Shown one piece after another: positions 21,343 to 30,986 of a DNA stretch of 64,000 nucleotides (within the stretch, counting starts at the first letter, position 1; every line of letters starts with the position of its first letter). Below the pieces are notes generated by a model. The model was not told where the DNA came from and ran no database searches. It worked only from the letters and a program-made list of their open reading frames with translations. This DNA is from Pseudomonas putida (GTDB taxonomy: Bacteria > Pseudomonadota > Gammaproteobacteria > Pseudomonadales > Pseudomonadaceae), in the NCBI RefSeq assembly GCF_009883635.2, contig NZ_CP026115.2:4774001-4838000 (forward strand). Reading direction: 5' to 3'. A program made the position numbers and the translations under genes.

Positions 21343-23643
21343 ATGGTGCATCGTATCCTTGTCAGCGTCTTCGCCCTGCTCATCAGCAGCGTGGCGTTCG
21401 GACAGGCCCCCCAATCGAGCCCGGCCATTTCCTACACCCGGGACATCCAGCCGATCTTTACCGAGAAATGCGTGGCCTGCCACGCCTGCAACGACGCCGC
21501 CTGCCAGCTCAAGCTGGAAAGCCCCGAAGGCGCGGTGCGCGGTGCCACCAAGGTGCCGGTTTACCAGGGCGAACGGAGCAAGGCCGTGCCCCCCACGCGG
21601 TTGTTCTACGACGCCCACAGTGAAGATGAATGGCGCAAGAAGGGCTTCTATTCGGTGCTCGACAACCAGGGCAGCCAGGCGGCACTGATGGCGCGCATGC
21701 TCGAACTTGGGCACAAGACTCCGCTCACGCCCAATGCCAAGCTGCCTGAAGAGATTGTTCTGGGGCTCAACCGCAACAACATGTGCCCTCTGCCTGAAGA
21801 GTTCGACGCCTATGCCGGCGCCCACCCCAAGGAGGGCATGCCGCTGGCGGTGACCGGCCTGACCGACAAGGAATACGACACCATGCGCCGCTGGCTGGCT
21901 GCCGGCGCGCCGGTCGAGTACCAGCCGATCCAGCCAAGCGCGGCCGAGGCCAGGCAGATCGCCGACTGGGAAGAATTGCTCAACCGTCCGGGCTCCACCG
22001 AGGCGCTGGTCGCCCGCTGGCTGTACGAGCACCTGTTCCTGGCGCACATCTACTTCGTTGGCGGCGAGCAGGGCCACTTCTTCCAGTGGGTACGCTCGCG
22101 CACGCCTAGCGGCAAACCGGTCGACATCATCGCCACGCGCCGCCCCAACGACCCGCCAGGCACCGACTTCTATTACCGGCTGATCCCGGTGCAGGGCGTG
22201 ATCGTGCACAAGACCCACATCACCTACCCGATGGGGCCGCAGAAACTCAAGCGCGTGAAGCAGCTGTTCTACGCCGGCGACTGGCATGCCACCGCGCTGC
22301 CGGGCTACGGCCCACGCCACCGGGCCAACCCGTTCGAAACCTTCGAGGCGATCCCGGCGGTGGCGCGCTACCAGTTCATGCTGGATAACGCCGAGTACTT
22401 CGTGCGTACCTTCATTCGTGGGCCGGTGTGCCGCGGGCAGATTGCCACCGATGTGATCCGCGACAATTTCTGGGCGCTGTTCCAGGAACCGGCCCATGAC
22501 CGCTACATCACCGATGCCAAGTACCGCGGCGAAGCCACGCCGCTGCTGGCCATGCCAGGGCAGATCGATGACGTCGGCAGCGTGCTGAACCTGTGGCATG
22601 CCTACCGCGACAAGCGCAACGAGTACGAAAAACTGCGCCGCGAGGCCTATGCCGAAATGCCGGCGCCCGGCTGGGCAACCCTGTGGGCCGGCAACGACAA
22701 TGCACTGCTGAGCATTTTCCGCCATTTCGACAGCGCCTCGGTGACCAAGGGCCTGATTGGCGACGTGCCGCTGACCGTGTGGCTGTTCGACTACCCGCTG
22801 TTCGAGCGCACCTATTACCAGCTGGCGGTCAACTTCGATGTGTACGGCAACGTCTCGCACCAGCTGCAGACGCGCCTGTACTTCGACCTGATCCGCAATG
22901 GCGCCGAGGTCAACTTCCTGCGCCTGATGCCGGCCGACCAGCGTGGCAATATCCTCGGCAGCTGGTACCAGAACAGCGGCAAGGTGAAGATGTGGCTGGA
23001 CTACGAGGACATCGACACCGACACGCCAAGCGGCATCAAGCTCGACCCGCGCGACCCCAAGCGCGACTTCGGCCTGAAACTGCTGCAACGCACCGGCAGC
23101 CTGAACGCCGCGCCGGACCCGATCAATCGTTGCACCGGCGCCTATTGCTCGCGGCCGCAGATGAACGAGGAGTTCCGCAACGTCGAGCAGTCGCTCAGCC
23201 GCCTGGTGTCACGCCCGGCCGCCGGCCTGAAGGTGATCAGCCAGCTGCCCGAAGCGACCATGCTGCGCATCGAAGGCGAGGGCGGCCAGCGCCAGGTCTA
23301 CAGCCTGCTGCGCAACCGCGCGCACAGCAACGTGGCGTTCCTGCTCGGCGAGGCGTACCGCTACCAGCCGGGGCTGGACACCCTGACCCTGTACCCGGGT
23401 GTGCTCAGCAGCTACCCGAACTTCATCTTCAACATCCCGGCCAAGGATGTGCCGGAGTTCGTCGAGGACATGGAGTATGCCAAGGATGACCCGGCGAAGT
23501 TCGAGCGCATCGTCATGCGCTGGGGCGTGCGCCGCAGCCACCCGGAGTTCTGGCGCTACTTCCATGACCTCAGCACCTACATCAAGGAAACCGATCCGGT
23601 GGAGGACGGGGTGCTGGACATGAACCGCTACGAGAACCTCTGA
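21343..23643 (+). CDS. cti: Fatty acid cis/trans isomerase
   Basis: 766 residues from ATG 21343 (AGGA upstream; ATG 21313 is an alternative). A signal peptide (ILVSVFALLISSVAFGQ) sends it to the periplasm, and the c-type heme site CVACH is at residues 43-47 (FTEKCVACHACNDAACQLKL). Later blocks such as NVAFLLGEAYRYQPGLDTLT fit the family. Cti turns cis-unsaturated phospholipid fatty acids into trans isomers in place, stiffening the membrane under solvent, heat or metal stress; this is known from P. putida. It is the first gene of a short co-directional run with the acyltransferase gene. Confidence 0.95.
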   Translation: MVHRILVSVFALLISSVAFGQAPQSSPAISYTRDIQPIFTEKCVACHACNDAACQLKLESPEGAVRGATKVPVYQGERSKAVPPTRLFYDAHSEDEWRKKGFYSVLDNQGSQAALMARMLELGHKTPLTPNAKLPEEIVLGLNRNNMCPLPEEFDAYAGAHPKEGMPLAVTGLTDKEYDTMRRWLAAGAPVEYQPIQPSAAEARQIADWEELLNRPGSTEALVARWLYEHLFLAHIYFVGGEQGHFFQWVRSRTPSGKPVDIIATRRPNDPPGTDFYYRLIPVQGVIVHKTHITYPMGPQKLKRVKQLFYAGDWHATALPGYGPRHRANPFETFEAIPAVARYQFMLDNAEYFVRTFIRGPVCRGQIATDVIRDNFWALFQEPAHDRYITDAKYRGEATPLLAMPGQIDDVGSVLNLWHAYRDKRNEYEKLRREAYAEMPAPGWATLWAGNDNALLSIFRHFDSASVTKGLIGDVPLTVWLFDYPLFERTYYQLAVNFDVYGNVSHQLQTRLYFDLIRNGAEVNFLRLMPADQRGNILGSWYQNSGKVKMWLDYEDIDTDTPSGIKLDPRDPKRDFGLKLLQRTGSLNAAPDPINRCTGAYCSRPQMNEEFRNVEQSLSRLVSRPAAGLKVISQLPEATMLRIEGEGGQRQVYSLLRNRAHSNVAFLLGEAYRYQPGLDTLTLYPGVLSSYPNFIFNIPAKDVPEFVEDMEYAKDDPAKFERIVMRWGVRRSHPEFWRYFHDLSTYIKETDPVEDGVLDMNRYENL

Positions 23644-23750
23644 TCGGGTCGGTTGACCTTTGCCAATGCACTGCGGTCGGAAACGGTAGGTGGCCCGGGG
23701 GCTGTTAATAGCCTCCGGGCCTCAATGCACCGGCAATCGCAGGGTATTCC

Positions 23751-24785
23751 ATGCTGTATTCGCTTCAGGCACTGCGGGCGTTCGCCGCCTGGGTGGTGGT
23801 CTGCCACCACTTCATGCAGATCTTCTTCGACTTCCATGCCACCGGCCCCATTGGCCAGCTGCTCACCGACCGTGGCGCCGTAGGCGTCGACATCTTCTTC
23901 GTCATCAGCGGGCTGGTGATCTACCTGTCGACCCGCGACAAACCCATCGAACCACGCCAGTTTCTGCTCAACCGGGCCCTGCGCATCGTCCCCGCCTACT
24001 GGTTCTACACCGCGCTGATGGCGGCGCTGCTGCTGGCCTTCAGCCAGTGGATGCCGCACCAGGCCTTCAACTGGCATCACCTGCTGCTGTCGCTGCTGTT
24101 CATCCCGGCGGAAAACCCCGGCGGTTACGGTTTGTATCCGACCCTGAACGTAGGCTGGACGCTGAATTTCGAGATGTTCTTCTACCTGTTGTTCGGCCTG
24201 GCCTTTCTGGTACGCCAGCGCCACCACCTGCTGCTGGTGACCGCTGCACTGTTGCTGGTCAGTGAAGTGCTCGGCCGCATGGGCGTGCTCAGCCGCTTCT
24301 ACAGCAACGACATCATCTACGAATTCCTGCTGGGCATCGGCCTGGGCGTGATCCAGCGCCGCGGCCTGATCCGCGAGGGCCTGTGGTTGCCACTGGCCGT
24401 GCTCGGCGTGGCCGGTTATGCAATTTATCATCTGGACGCTTCGCAGCGCCTGCTGCACTGGGGCGTGCCAAGCGCCATGATCGTGCTGGCGTTCATCGCC
24501 CTGGAGCCTTTCTTCAAGGGCAACCGCCTGCTCAAGGCGATGGGCGACTGCTCCTATTCGGTGTACCTGATCCACGTGCTGGTGCTGTATGCCGGCTGGT
24601 TCGCCAGCCAGCGCCTGCACCTGAACCCGTACCTGGTGTTCGCCGTGTGCGTGCCGTCCATTGGACTAATGTCGTGGTTCAGCTATCAGTGGCTGGAGCG
24701 CGGCCTGTACCGGCGGATGCAGGCCTGGCTGGCGGCGCCACGGGAGCAAACTCGCGAATTTGCGCTTTCCCGAGTCAAATACTAG
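23751..24785 (+). CDS. Acyltransferase-3 family membrane protein
   Basis: 344 residues with about ten hydrophobic helices. The N-terminal motif SLQALRAFAAWVVVCHHFMQ holds the RAFA and His-His pair of the OafA/YrhL family; VGVDIFFVISGLVIYLSTRD is the second signature; the C-terminal DCSYSVYLIHVLVLYAGWFA is the third. Such proteins acylate sugars of LPS or exopolysaccharides at the inner membrane. It follows cti by about 107 bases; membrane or envelope modification would be a shared theme. The acceptor is unknown. Confidence 0.88.
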   Translation: MLYSLQALRAFAAWVVVCHHFMQIFFDFHATGPIGQLLTDRGAVGVDIFFVISGLVIYLSTRDKPIEPRQFLLNRALRIVPAYWFYTALMAALLLAFSQWMPHQAFNWHHLLLSLLFIPAENPGGYGLYPTLNVGWTLNFEMFFYLLFGLAFLVRQRHHLLLVTAALLLVSEVLGRMGVLSRFYSNDIIYEFLLGIGLGVIQRRGLIREGLWLPLAVLGVAGYAIYHLDASQRLLHWGVPSAMIVLAFIALEPFFKGNRLLKAMGDCSYSVYLIHVLVLYAGWFASQRLHLNPYLVFAVCVPSIGLMSWFSYQWLERGLYRRMQAWLAAPREQTREFALSRVKY

Positions 24786-24787
24786 GA

Positions 24788-24799
24788 CTTTGTACAAAG
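24788..24799. promoter_or_regulatory. Perfect 12-bp palindrome upstream of nfuA
   Basis: CTTTGTACAAAG lies 44 bases before the nfuA start, within the short gap after the acyltransferase gene. It may be an operator; no known consensus (IscR type 2, for example) matches that I can see. Confidence 0.3.
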
Positions 24800-24834
24800 G
24801 CCAGGTTGGCGTACACTTGGCCGCAAGTCTGTGA

Positions 24835-25428
<594 letters not shown>

Positions 25429-25487
25429 TCTTTCCAGGTCAAGGCCTAGCAACAAAGTGTTACGGTTTCAACCCCTGCGACAACAGG

Positions 25488-25514
25488 CCGCAGCCCGTAT
25501 TCAAAGGGCTGCGG
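25488..25514 (+). terminator. Hairpin after nfuA
   Basis: A 9-bp stem CCGCAGCCC and GGGCTGCGG with a 9-base loop, about 60 bases past the nfuA stop. No T-run follows, so termination is plausible but not sure. Confidence 0.45.
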
Positions 25515-25625
25515 GCCATCACCGGCTTGGTCGGGTAGAAGCCCGCGGGGTGTCATGCCAGAATGCCCCGGTTTTTCGGCCGGCCCGTCCCGAGGGCCGG
25601 CACCTTCCCGCTAAAGGATGGTTTC

Positions 25626-26234
25626 ATGAATGATCAGTTTACCCGGCGCGCGGTTGTCGCCGGGATGGGCGTTCTCGGGCTTGGCCTGCTGGCAGGCTGC
25701 AACCCGGCCCGGGGGCTCGAGTTCAAGTACGGCAAGAACATGAGCAACGAAATCCTTGGGCGCAAGTTCAGCCTCAAGGACCCCCAGGGCAACGTTCGCA
25801 CCCTGTCGAGCTTCTACGGCAGCATGCCGATGATCTTCTTCGGTTTCACCCAGTGCCCGGCCGTCTGCCCGACTACCCTGGCGCGTGCGGCACAGATCAA
25901 GAAGCTGCTCAGGGGCCGCGACCGCGAGATCTTCCAGGTGGTGTTCATCACGCTGGACCCGGAGCGGGACACCCCCGAGGTACTGGATGCCTATGTCAAG
26001 GCCTTCGACCCGTCGTTCACCGCCCTGACCGGCACCCCGGAAGAAATCGCCGCGGTGGCCAAGGAGTTCAAGGTGTTCTACGAAAAGGTCCCGGCCGGTG
26101 ACACCTACACCATCTCTCACTCGTCCACCAGCTACGTCTACGATACTCGTGGCACCCTGCGCCTGAGCCTGGGCCATTCGCTGAATGCCAAGGAATGCGC
26201 TGAAGACCTGGCTACCCTGATGGAGATTTGCTGA
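25626..26234 (+). CDS. SCO-family copper chaperone lipoprotein
   Basis: 202 residues from ATG 25626 (AAGGATG upstream). A Tat/lipoprotein-like start (MNDQFTRRAVVAGMGVLGLG, then LLAGC with Cys25) anchors it outside the inner membrane. The copper-binding CxxxC is FTQCPAVCPTT (Cys77, Cys81), with the third ligand His184 in LSLGHSLN. The thioredoxin fold and PMIFFGFTQ fit Sco1/SenC, which delivers copper to the CuA site of cytochrome oxidase. The stop is directly followed by the ATG of the PCuAC gene, so both act together. Confidence 0.93.
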   Translation: MNDQFTRRAVVAGMGVLGLGLLAGCNPARGLEFKYGKNMSNEILGRKFSLKDPQGNVRTLSSFYGSMPMIFFGFTQCPAVCPTTLARAAQIKKLLRGRDREIFQVVFITLDPERDTPEVLDAYVKAFDPSFTALTGTPEEIAAVAKEFKVFYEKVPAGDTYTISHSSTSYVYDTRGTLRLSLGHSLNAKECAEDLATLMEIC

Positions 26235-26717
26235 ATGTCGATGCAACCAATCAAGCGCGGCCTGGCCGCCCTGGTACTGATGGGCCTGGCCCTGCCGGCC
26301 CTGGCGCAGACCACCGTGAGCGACGCCTGGGTACGCGCCAGCGTGCCGCACCAGCCGTCCACTGGCGCCTTCATGACCCTGACCGCCAGCACCGACAGCA
26401 AGCTGGTCGGCGTGGCTTCGCCAGTGGCCAAGACCGTGCAGGTGCACGAAATGACCATGAACGGCGATGTGATGGGCATGAAGGAAGTGAAGGCCGTGGA
26501 ACTGCCTGCGGGCAAGCCGGTGAGCCTGGACCCCAATGGCTACCACGTGATGCTGATGGGCCTGACCCAGCAGGTGAAAGAGGGCGAGAAGGTACCGCTG
26601 ACCCTGACCATCGAAGATGCCAAGGGCGCCAAGGAAACCGTCGAGGTGCAGGCAGAAGTGCGCCCGCTCAACGCCGAGGCCGGCGGTGGGCATGACCACA
26701 TGCACATGAACCACTGA
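26235..26717 (+). CDS. Periplasmic copper chaperone PCu(A)C
   Basis: 160 residues with a signal peptide (GLAALVLMGLALPALAQ). The copper site H-x10-M-x21-H-x-M is exact: His71, Met82, His104 and Met106 (VQVHEMTMNGDVMGMKEV, then GYHVMLMGL). The C-terminus HDHMHMNH gives a second Cu-binding tail. Together with Sco proteins it loads CuA of cytochrome c oxidase. It is immediately downstream of the Sco gene and ends with a terminator. Confidence 0.93.
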   Translation: MSMQPIKRGLAALVLMGLALPALAQTTVSDAWVRASVPHQPSTGAFMTLTASTDSKLVGVASPVAKTVQVHEMTMNGDVMGMKEVKAVELPAGKPVSLDPNGYHVMLMGLTQQVKEGEKVPLTLTIEDAKGAKETVEVQAEVRPLNAEAGGGHDHMHMNH

Positions 26718-26723
26718 CCGACG

Positions 26724-26753
26724 AAAGGGCCGCATAAGCGGCCCTTCTTCATT
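26724..26753 (+). terminator. Terminator of the Sco/PCuAC operon
   Basis: A 9-bp stem AAGGGCCGC and GCGGCCCTT with an ATAA loop, then CTTCATT, seven bases after the stop. It also serves the convergent gene. Confidence 0.8.
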
Positions 26754-26765
26754 GTGCTGCGAGCT

Positions 26766-26993
26766 TCAGCTACGGAAGCGTGGCAGCGGCCTTTCGAGGG
26801 TCAGTGAGGTCAGCGTCTTGCGGACCTGGGCCTCATCGGCCTCCAGCGCCTTGAGGCTGGCGCGGATCTTCCCCGCAGCGGGCACATCGCCCTGGCGGTC
26901 GATCCAGTCGGCAATTTCCTTGCAGGCACTGCTCAGGCAGGCTTGGCGCTGGTTCATCAGCGATATCAGGGTGGTGAGCTCTCTTTCGGACAT
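26766..26993 (-). CDS. Small hypothetical helical protein
   Basis: 75 residues: MSERELTTLISLMNQRQACL, then SSACKEIADWIDRQGDVPAA and a charged helix ending LERPLPRFRS. It looks all-helical and cytoplasmic. The ATG at 26993 follows a GGAGG-like stretch (AGAACGGAGGATCTGTC). No family is recognised. It sits alone between a terminator and the AraC gene. Confidence 0.65.
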   Translation of the reverse strand: MSERELTTLISLMNQRQACLSSACKEIADWIDRQGDVPAAGKIRASLKALEADEAQVRKTLTSLTLERPLPRFRS

Positions 26994-27066
26994 GACAGAT
27001 CCTCCGTTCTGCTCTGTCAGTGTAGCAGTGGCTGGCCAGCTTGCCTGAGGCCTGGCGTCGCAGGCG

Positions 27067-27900
27067 CTAGCTGTGCAGGCAGGCGCTGCGATAGGCGCCC
27101 GGCGTCACGCCAAAGGCCTGCTTGAACTGCCGGCTCAAGTGGCTCTGGTCGGCAAAACCCAGGGTAAAGGCCACGTCAGAGGCCGCCAGGCCGCTTTTCA
27201 GAAATTCCCGTGCCCGCGCCAGGCGCCGTTGCTTCAGCCAGGCATGGGGCGGCAGGCCGGTGGCCTGGCGGAACACCCGGGCAAAGTGGAATGGCGAAAG
27301 ATTGACCGCAGCTGCCAGGGCCTCCAGTGACGGCGGGTCCGCCAACTGGCTTTCCAGCAGCTCCCGCGCACGCGCTACCGCCAGCGGTTCGTTGCCGGGG
27401 GCCGTGGGTTCGGGGCAGTGGCCGTGGCGCTGCACCAGTGCCAGCACCGCCTGGCGCCAGGCGGTCTGTTGCTCCAGGGCGCTGGCGCCGGCTTCCGACA
27501 GCTGGTGCAGTTGGCTGAAGGCCCGGGCCAGGGCCGGGTCCTGGATCACGCTGTCCTTGAAGCGCGGCATGCCGTGCCGGCCCAGTTCCAGTTCGTCGAG
27601 CACGCCGGTCACCCGCTCATGCTCCGGATAGAAACCGCGGTAGCGCCAGCCGGCTTCGTGGGCGGTGGCGCCGGTGTGCAGTTCGTCCGGGTTGATCAGC
27701 ACCATGCTGCCGACCGGCGCCAGGTGCTCGCTGCCGCGGTGCCAGAAGCGTTGCGCGCCCGACTCGATCACAGTGAACACATAGCCTTCATGCACATGCG
27801 GGGCGAAGCGCTGCTGGAAGTAGCGCGCGTGCAGCATCTCGACGTCGCCGAGGGCCGGCGCCTGCCAGAGGTGGGTCTGTTCGCGCAGGGGCGTGCTCAT
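27067..27900 (-). CDS. AraC-family regulator of the AzlCD exporter
   Basis: 277 residues from ATG 27900. The N-terminal cupin half contains FAPHVHEGYVFTVIESGAQR and GSMVLINPDELHTGATAHEA; the C-terminal double HTH has LAAAVNLSPFHFARVFRQAT and VAFTLGFADQSHLSRQFKQA. Its start overlaps the azlD stop (ATGA), so it is the last gene of an azlC-azlD-regulator operon and probably controls it in response to an amino acid. Confidence 0.9.
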   Translation of the reverse strand: MSTPLREQTHLWQAPALGDVEMLHARYFQQRFAPHVHEGYVFTVIESGAQRFWHRGSEHLAPVGSMVLINPDELHTGATAHEAGWRYRGFYPEHERVTGVLDELELGRHGMPRFKDSVIQDPALARAFSQLHQLSEAGASALEQQTAWRQAVLALVQRHGHCPEPTAPGNEPLAVARARELLESQLADPPSLEALAAAVNLSPFHFARVFRQATGLPPHAWLKQRRLARAREFLKSGLAASDVAFTLGFADQSHLSRQFKQAFGVTPGAYRSACLHS

Positions 27901-28211
27901 GCCAGCCAGCTGCGCAGCAGGAAGAAGATCAACATGCTCACCAGCATGCTCAGCAATACGCTGCGGGTCAACAGCACCAGCGCAACGGCCACCAGCGCGC
28001 CGAGCAGGTAGGGGTTGAGCGGGCTCAGGTCGAGCTGGTGGCCGGGCAGGAAGATGATCGGCCCACAGATTGCAGTGAGCATGCCGGGCACGGCAAAGCC
28101 GAGGAACTGCCGGGCGTTCGAGCTCAGGCGCAAGGGCAGGCGCGGTTCCAGGAAGGCGTAGCGGTTGAGGAATACCACGGCGCCCATGGCGAAGATCAGC
28201 AGCCAGATCAT
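27897..28211 (-). CDS. AzlD-type small subunit of branched-chain amino acid exporter
   Basis: 104 residues with three to four TM helices (MIWLLIFAMGAVVFLNRYAF, LLTRSVLLSMLVSMLIFFLL) and the family segment LRLSSNARQFLGFAVPGMLT. It works with the AzlC-like protein as a two-component exporter of branched-chain amino acids. It overlaps its neighbours by four bases at each end. Confidence 0.88.
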   Translation of the reverse strand: MIWLLIFAMGAVVFLNRYAFLEPRLPLRLSSNARQFLGFAVPGMLTAICGPIIFLPGHQLDLSPLNPYLLGALVAVALVLLTRSVLLSMLVSMLIFFLLRSWLA

Positions 28212-28909
28212 GGGCGGCCTCCGGTGAGTTTCTGGCAGACGAAGCCGGCAGCCATGCCCAGCAGGCCGGCGGCGACCAAGGCGGTTTCCCAGTGCCAGTG
28301 ACTGAACAGCACCGAGCAGAACAGCGACACCGCCACGCACACCACGGTGGCAAGGTTGCGCACCAGTGGCGCGATCAGCGCGACGAAGGTGGCGACGATG
28401 GAAAAGTCCAGGCCGAGCTGGTCGAGGTGCGGGATGTTCTGGCCCAGCACGATGCCGGCCAGGGTAAACAGGTTCCACGCGACATAGAAAGTCAGGCCCA
28501 CACCCAGGGCGTACCAGCGGTTGAACTGCTGCTGGTCGTAGTGGCTGGTGAGGGCGAAGAATTCGTCGGTGAGCAGGAAGCCCAGCCCCAGTCGCCAGCG
28601 CAACGGCTGGCTGGACAGCACAGGGCGCATGGACAGGCCATAGAGCAGGTGCTGGGACGTCAGCAGCAGGGTCGTGAGCAGGATCGACAGCAGGTTGGCG
28701 CCGCCCTTGAGCATGCCGATGGCCACCAACTGCGCGGCACCGGCGAAGACGATCGCCGACAGGCCCTGGCCTTGCCAGGCGCTGAGGTTGGCCTCGATGG
28801 CCATGGAGCCGGCAAGCAGGCCCCAGGGGGCGACAGCCAGGGACAGCGGCAGGATGGCGATGGCGCCGTGCAGGAAGGCTTGGCGGGCGATGGGCTGACT
28901 GCTGGGCAT
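28208..28909 (-). CDS. AzlC-type large subunit of branched-chain amino acid exporter
   Basis: 233 residues from ATG 28909 (MPSSQPIARQAFLHGAIAIL); ATG 28945 is another possible start and no good SD decides. It has the AzlC signatures PLSLAVAPWGLLAGSMA, SAIVFAGAAQLVAIGMLKGG and LLLTSQHLLYGLSMRP. Multi-pass inner-membrane protein. It forms a transport unit with the following azlD. Confidence 0.88.
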   Translation of the reverse strand: MPSSQPIARQAFLHGAIAILPLSLAVAPWGLLAGSMAIEANLSAWQGQGLSAIVFAGAAQLVAIGMLKGGANLLSILLTTLLLTSQHLLYGLSMRPVLSSQPLRWRLGLGFLLTDEFFALTSHYDQQQFNRWYALGVGLTFYVAWNLFTLAGIVLGQNIPHLDQLGLDFSIVATFVALIAPLVRNLATVVCVAVSLFCSVLFSHWHWETALVAAGLLGMAAGFVCQKLTGGRP

Positions 28910-29002
28910 GATGGCTGCGACACATTTTGCAAGGTAGCGCAGCATGACAGAGCCGTAGGGTGGGTGGCTTGAACGATCTTGCTTGTTTGCCGCCTGCAAC
29001 GT

Positions 29003-29695
29003 TTAGCGCTGGCTGGTCAGCCGACTCTGCGCCGCCACACAGCCGTTGATGTCCACGGCTTTCTGCAGCAGTGCCTGGCGATGCTGTGGATCGAGATCGC
29101 CCAGCAGCCGGTAAACCTCGGCCTGGTAGTCGCGCTGGCGCCCCCATTGCATCTCCAACCCCTGCGGGTGGCTGCGGCTGCAGGCCAGACGGGTGGCTGG
29201 CTGCGGGTAGTAGGGCGCATACAGGGTCGCCATGCTCGGGATCGCTTCAAGGGCTTCGCGGTAAGCCGGACTGGCATTGTAGTTTGGGCACCAGGTCGCA
29301 ATCGCTGTAGCCGGCGGTGCAAAACCTTGGCTCAGGCTGGCCTCCAGCAGCGGGCAGGCGGCATCGGCGATCTGTGCTGCAGGCAGATAGGTGGTGTAGT
29401 ACAGCGCCAGGCGATACTGCGCCACCGGGTGGCCAAGCTCCACCGACTTTTTCAGCAGGGCCACTGCCGTTGGCAGGGTGTGTGCCAGCGCCCGGCCCTG
29501 GCGGTTGAGCTCCGGGTCGACGCCCATGGCGGTGCGCAGGGGGCCGTTGTCATCTGGCGTGTCGGCCTGCTCCAGCAGCGGCAGCGCCTGGCGGTAAAGC
29601 AGGTCGGCATGTGGATCGATACGTACTTCGAGTGCGTTTGCGGCCATCGGGGCCAGCGCGATGAGCAGTGCTGATGCCCGAACGACGCGGCTCAC
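29003..29695 (-). CDS. Exported Sel1-like repeat protein
   Basis: 230 residues with a signal peptide (ASALLIALAPMAANALEV). ALLKKSVELGHPVAQYRLAL is a Sel1-type helical repeat; four Cys residues in the mature part may form disulfides. Sel1 repeats mediate protein contacts in the periplasm. A single-gene unit; the partner is unknown. Confidence 0.65.
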   Translation of the reverse strand: MSRVVRASALLIALAPMAANALEVRIDPHADLLYRQALPLLEQADTPDDNGPLRTAMGVDPELNRQGRALAHTLPTAVALLKKSVELGHPVAQYRLALYYTTYLPAAQIADAACPLLEASLSQGFAPPATAIATWCPNYNASPAYREALEAIPSMATLYAPYYPQPATRLACSRSHPQGLEMQWGRQRDYQAEVYRLLGDLDPQHRQALLQKAVDINGCVAAQSRLTSQR

Positions 29696-29851
29696 CGGCG
29701 TGCCTCGCGCAATGAACGGGGCCGGCAGGCTGCCAGGTACGGGAGAGCGGCTTGATGATTGATCACAACTTCGCGTACGCCTCGGGCGAATCGGAACGAC
29801 GGGGTATTCTAGCCAAGCGTGGCCCGAAACCGAAACCCCGTCGCTCGTCTG

Positions 29852-30946
29852 TCAGACGAGCTTGATCGGTGTGACCTTGCGCTGGGCGTGTCGTTCCTGG
29901 GCCAGCCCCAGCTTGGCGGTGATCACCTTCGCCAGGGCATTGTTGCCCAGGTCGTTCAGGTGCAGGCGGTCGACGAACAGATCGGCACCGAATACCAGCG
30001 AGCTGCTGAGCATGCAGTTCATGTCGTAGCAGGGCACGGGGTCAGCCTGGCTCTTGATGCGACGGAAGAAAGCCATGTGCAGTTGGCTGTCGAATGCACC
30101 GTCGAGCAGGCGATCGAAATTCCCCGGTTGTTGCTTGAGGGCGGCCAGCATCGCCTGTTCACCCGCCGGCAGGGTTTCCCGGCACCAGGGCAGCAGGGGC
30201 TGGAGGATGAAGGTCAGGGTGGCGTGGCTGTCAGCCAGCATGCGTTCCCATTGGCGCAAGGTGCGGCCGATGCTGTCGGCCGCCCGGGCCAGGCGTTCTT
30301 CCGGGGCGGATAGCGACCAGTTGGGGGCAGGTTGGTGACGCCGTGGTGCCAGTGCCTGGCCCAGGCGCTGCCAGAACGACTCGCGGCGAGCCGGACCTAC
30401 AGGTGGCATGCCTTCGTTGAAACTGTTCAAGTAAGCCTGGTGAGCCTTGGCCTGTTGTGGGTCGTGCGGGCCGGCCAGGACTTCGCCGAGGGCTTCATGG
30501 GCCAAGGTGTTGAGGCCGCTGAGCAGTACCACATGGCCCACTTCGCCCAGGCGGTGCTGGTGGGTCAGGAACAGCAGCAGTTCCTGGCTGGCATTGAGCC
30601 CGCAGCCGGCCAGGCTCAGCCATACCTCACCGGTGAGCATCGACAGGTGCGAGGCCACCGTATGTTCATCGGAGCTGGCGCCGATTCCCAGGGCGGTCGA
30701 ACCGCCGACCAGCAGGTTGATGCGCGGTGCACTGCCGCGTTCGGCTGCCGAGTAGCGCTTGCCCGCGCAATGGCTGTAGCGCAGGCCAAAGGCATCGGTG
30801 TTGATGGTGCCGGAGCGATAGCCGCTTTCGTGCACATGCAGGGTGTGCGGTGCGCGGCGGTTGCCCAGCAGCAGAAAGCGCTGGTAGTCATGATGCAGTG
30901 GCGAAGCGAGGCCCTGGACGTGCGTGGCGGTTACGGACGGTGCCAT
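29852..30946 (-). CDS. SGNH/GDSL-hydrolase-like protein of unknown role
   Basis: 364 residues from ATG 30946 (AAGGAG seven to eight bases upstream). An early strand-loop INLLVGGSTALGIGASSDEH looks like the SGNH block I Ser; near the end DLFVDRLHLNDLGNNALAKV has the D-x-x-H of block V. In between lies GHVVLLSGLNTLAHEALGEV with a block III-like Asn. No signal peptide, so it may be cytoplasmic. I see the fold pattern but no named family. An 8-bp hairpin at 29843-29861 covers the stop codon. Confidence 0.6.
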   Translation of the reverse strand: MAPSVTATHVQGLASPLHHDYQRFLLLGNRRAPHTLHVHESGYRSGTINTDAFGLRYSHCAGKRYSAAERGSAPRINLLVGGSTALGIGASSDEHTVASHLSMLTGEVWLSLAGCGLNASQELLLFLTHQHRLGEVGHVVLLSGLNTLAHEALGEVLAGPHDPQQAKAHQAYLNSFNEGMPPVGPARRESFWQRLGQALAPRRHQPAPNWSLSAPEERLARAADSIGRTLRQWERMLADSHATLTFILQPLLPWCRETLPAGEQAMLAALKQQPGNFDRLLDGAFDSQLHMAFFRRIKSQADPVPCYDMNCMLSSSLVFGADLFVDRLHLNDLGNNALAKVITAKLGLAQERHAQRKVTPIKLV

Positions 30947-30986
30947 GGGCGCTCCTTCTCGTCTGGCGTGTGGCGGTGCCGGGCGT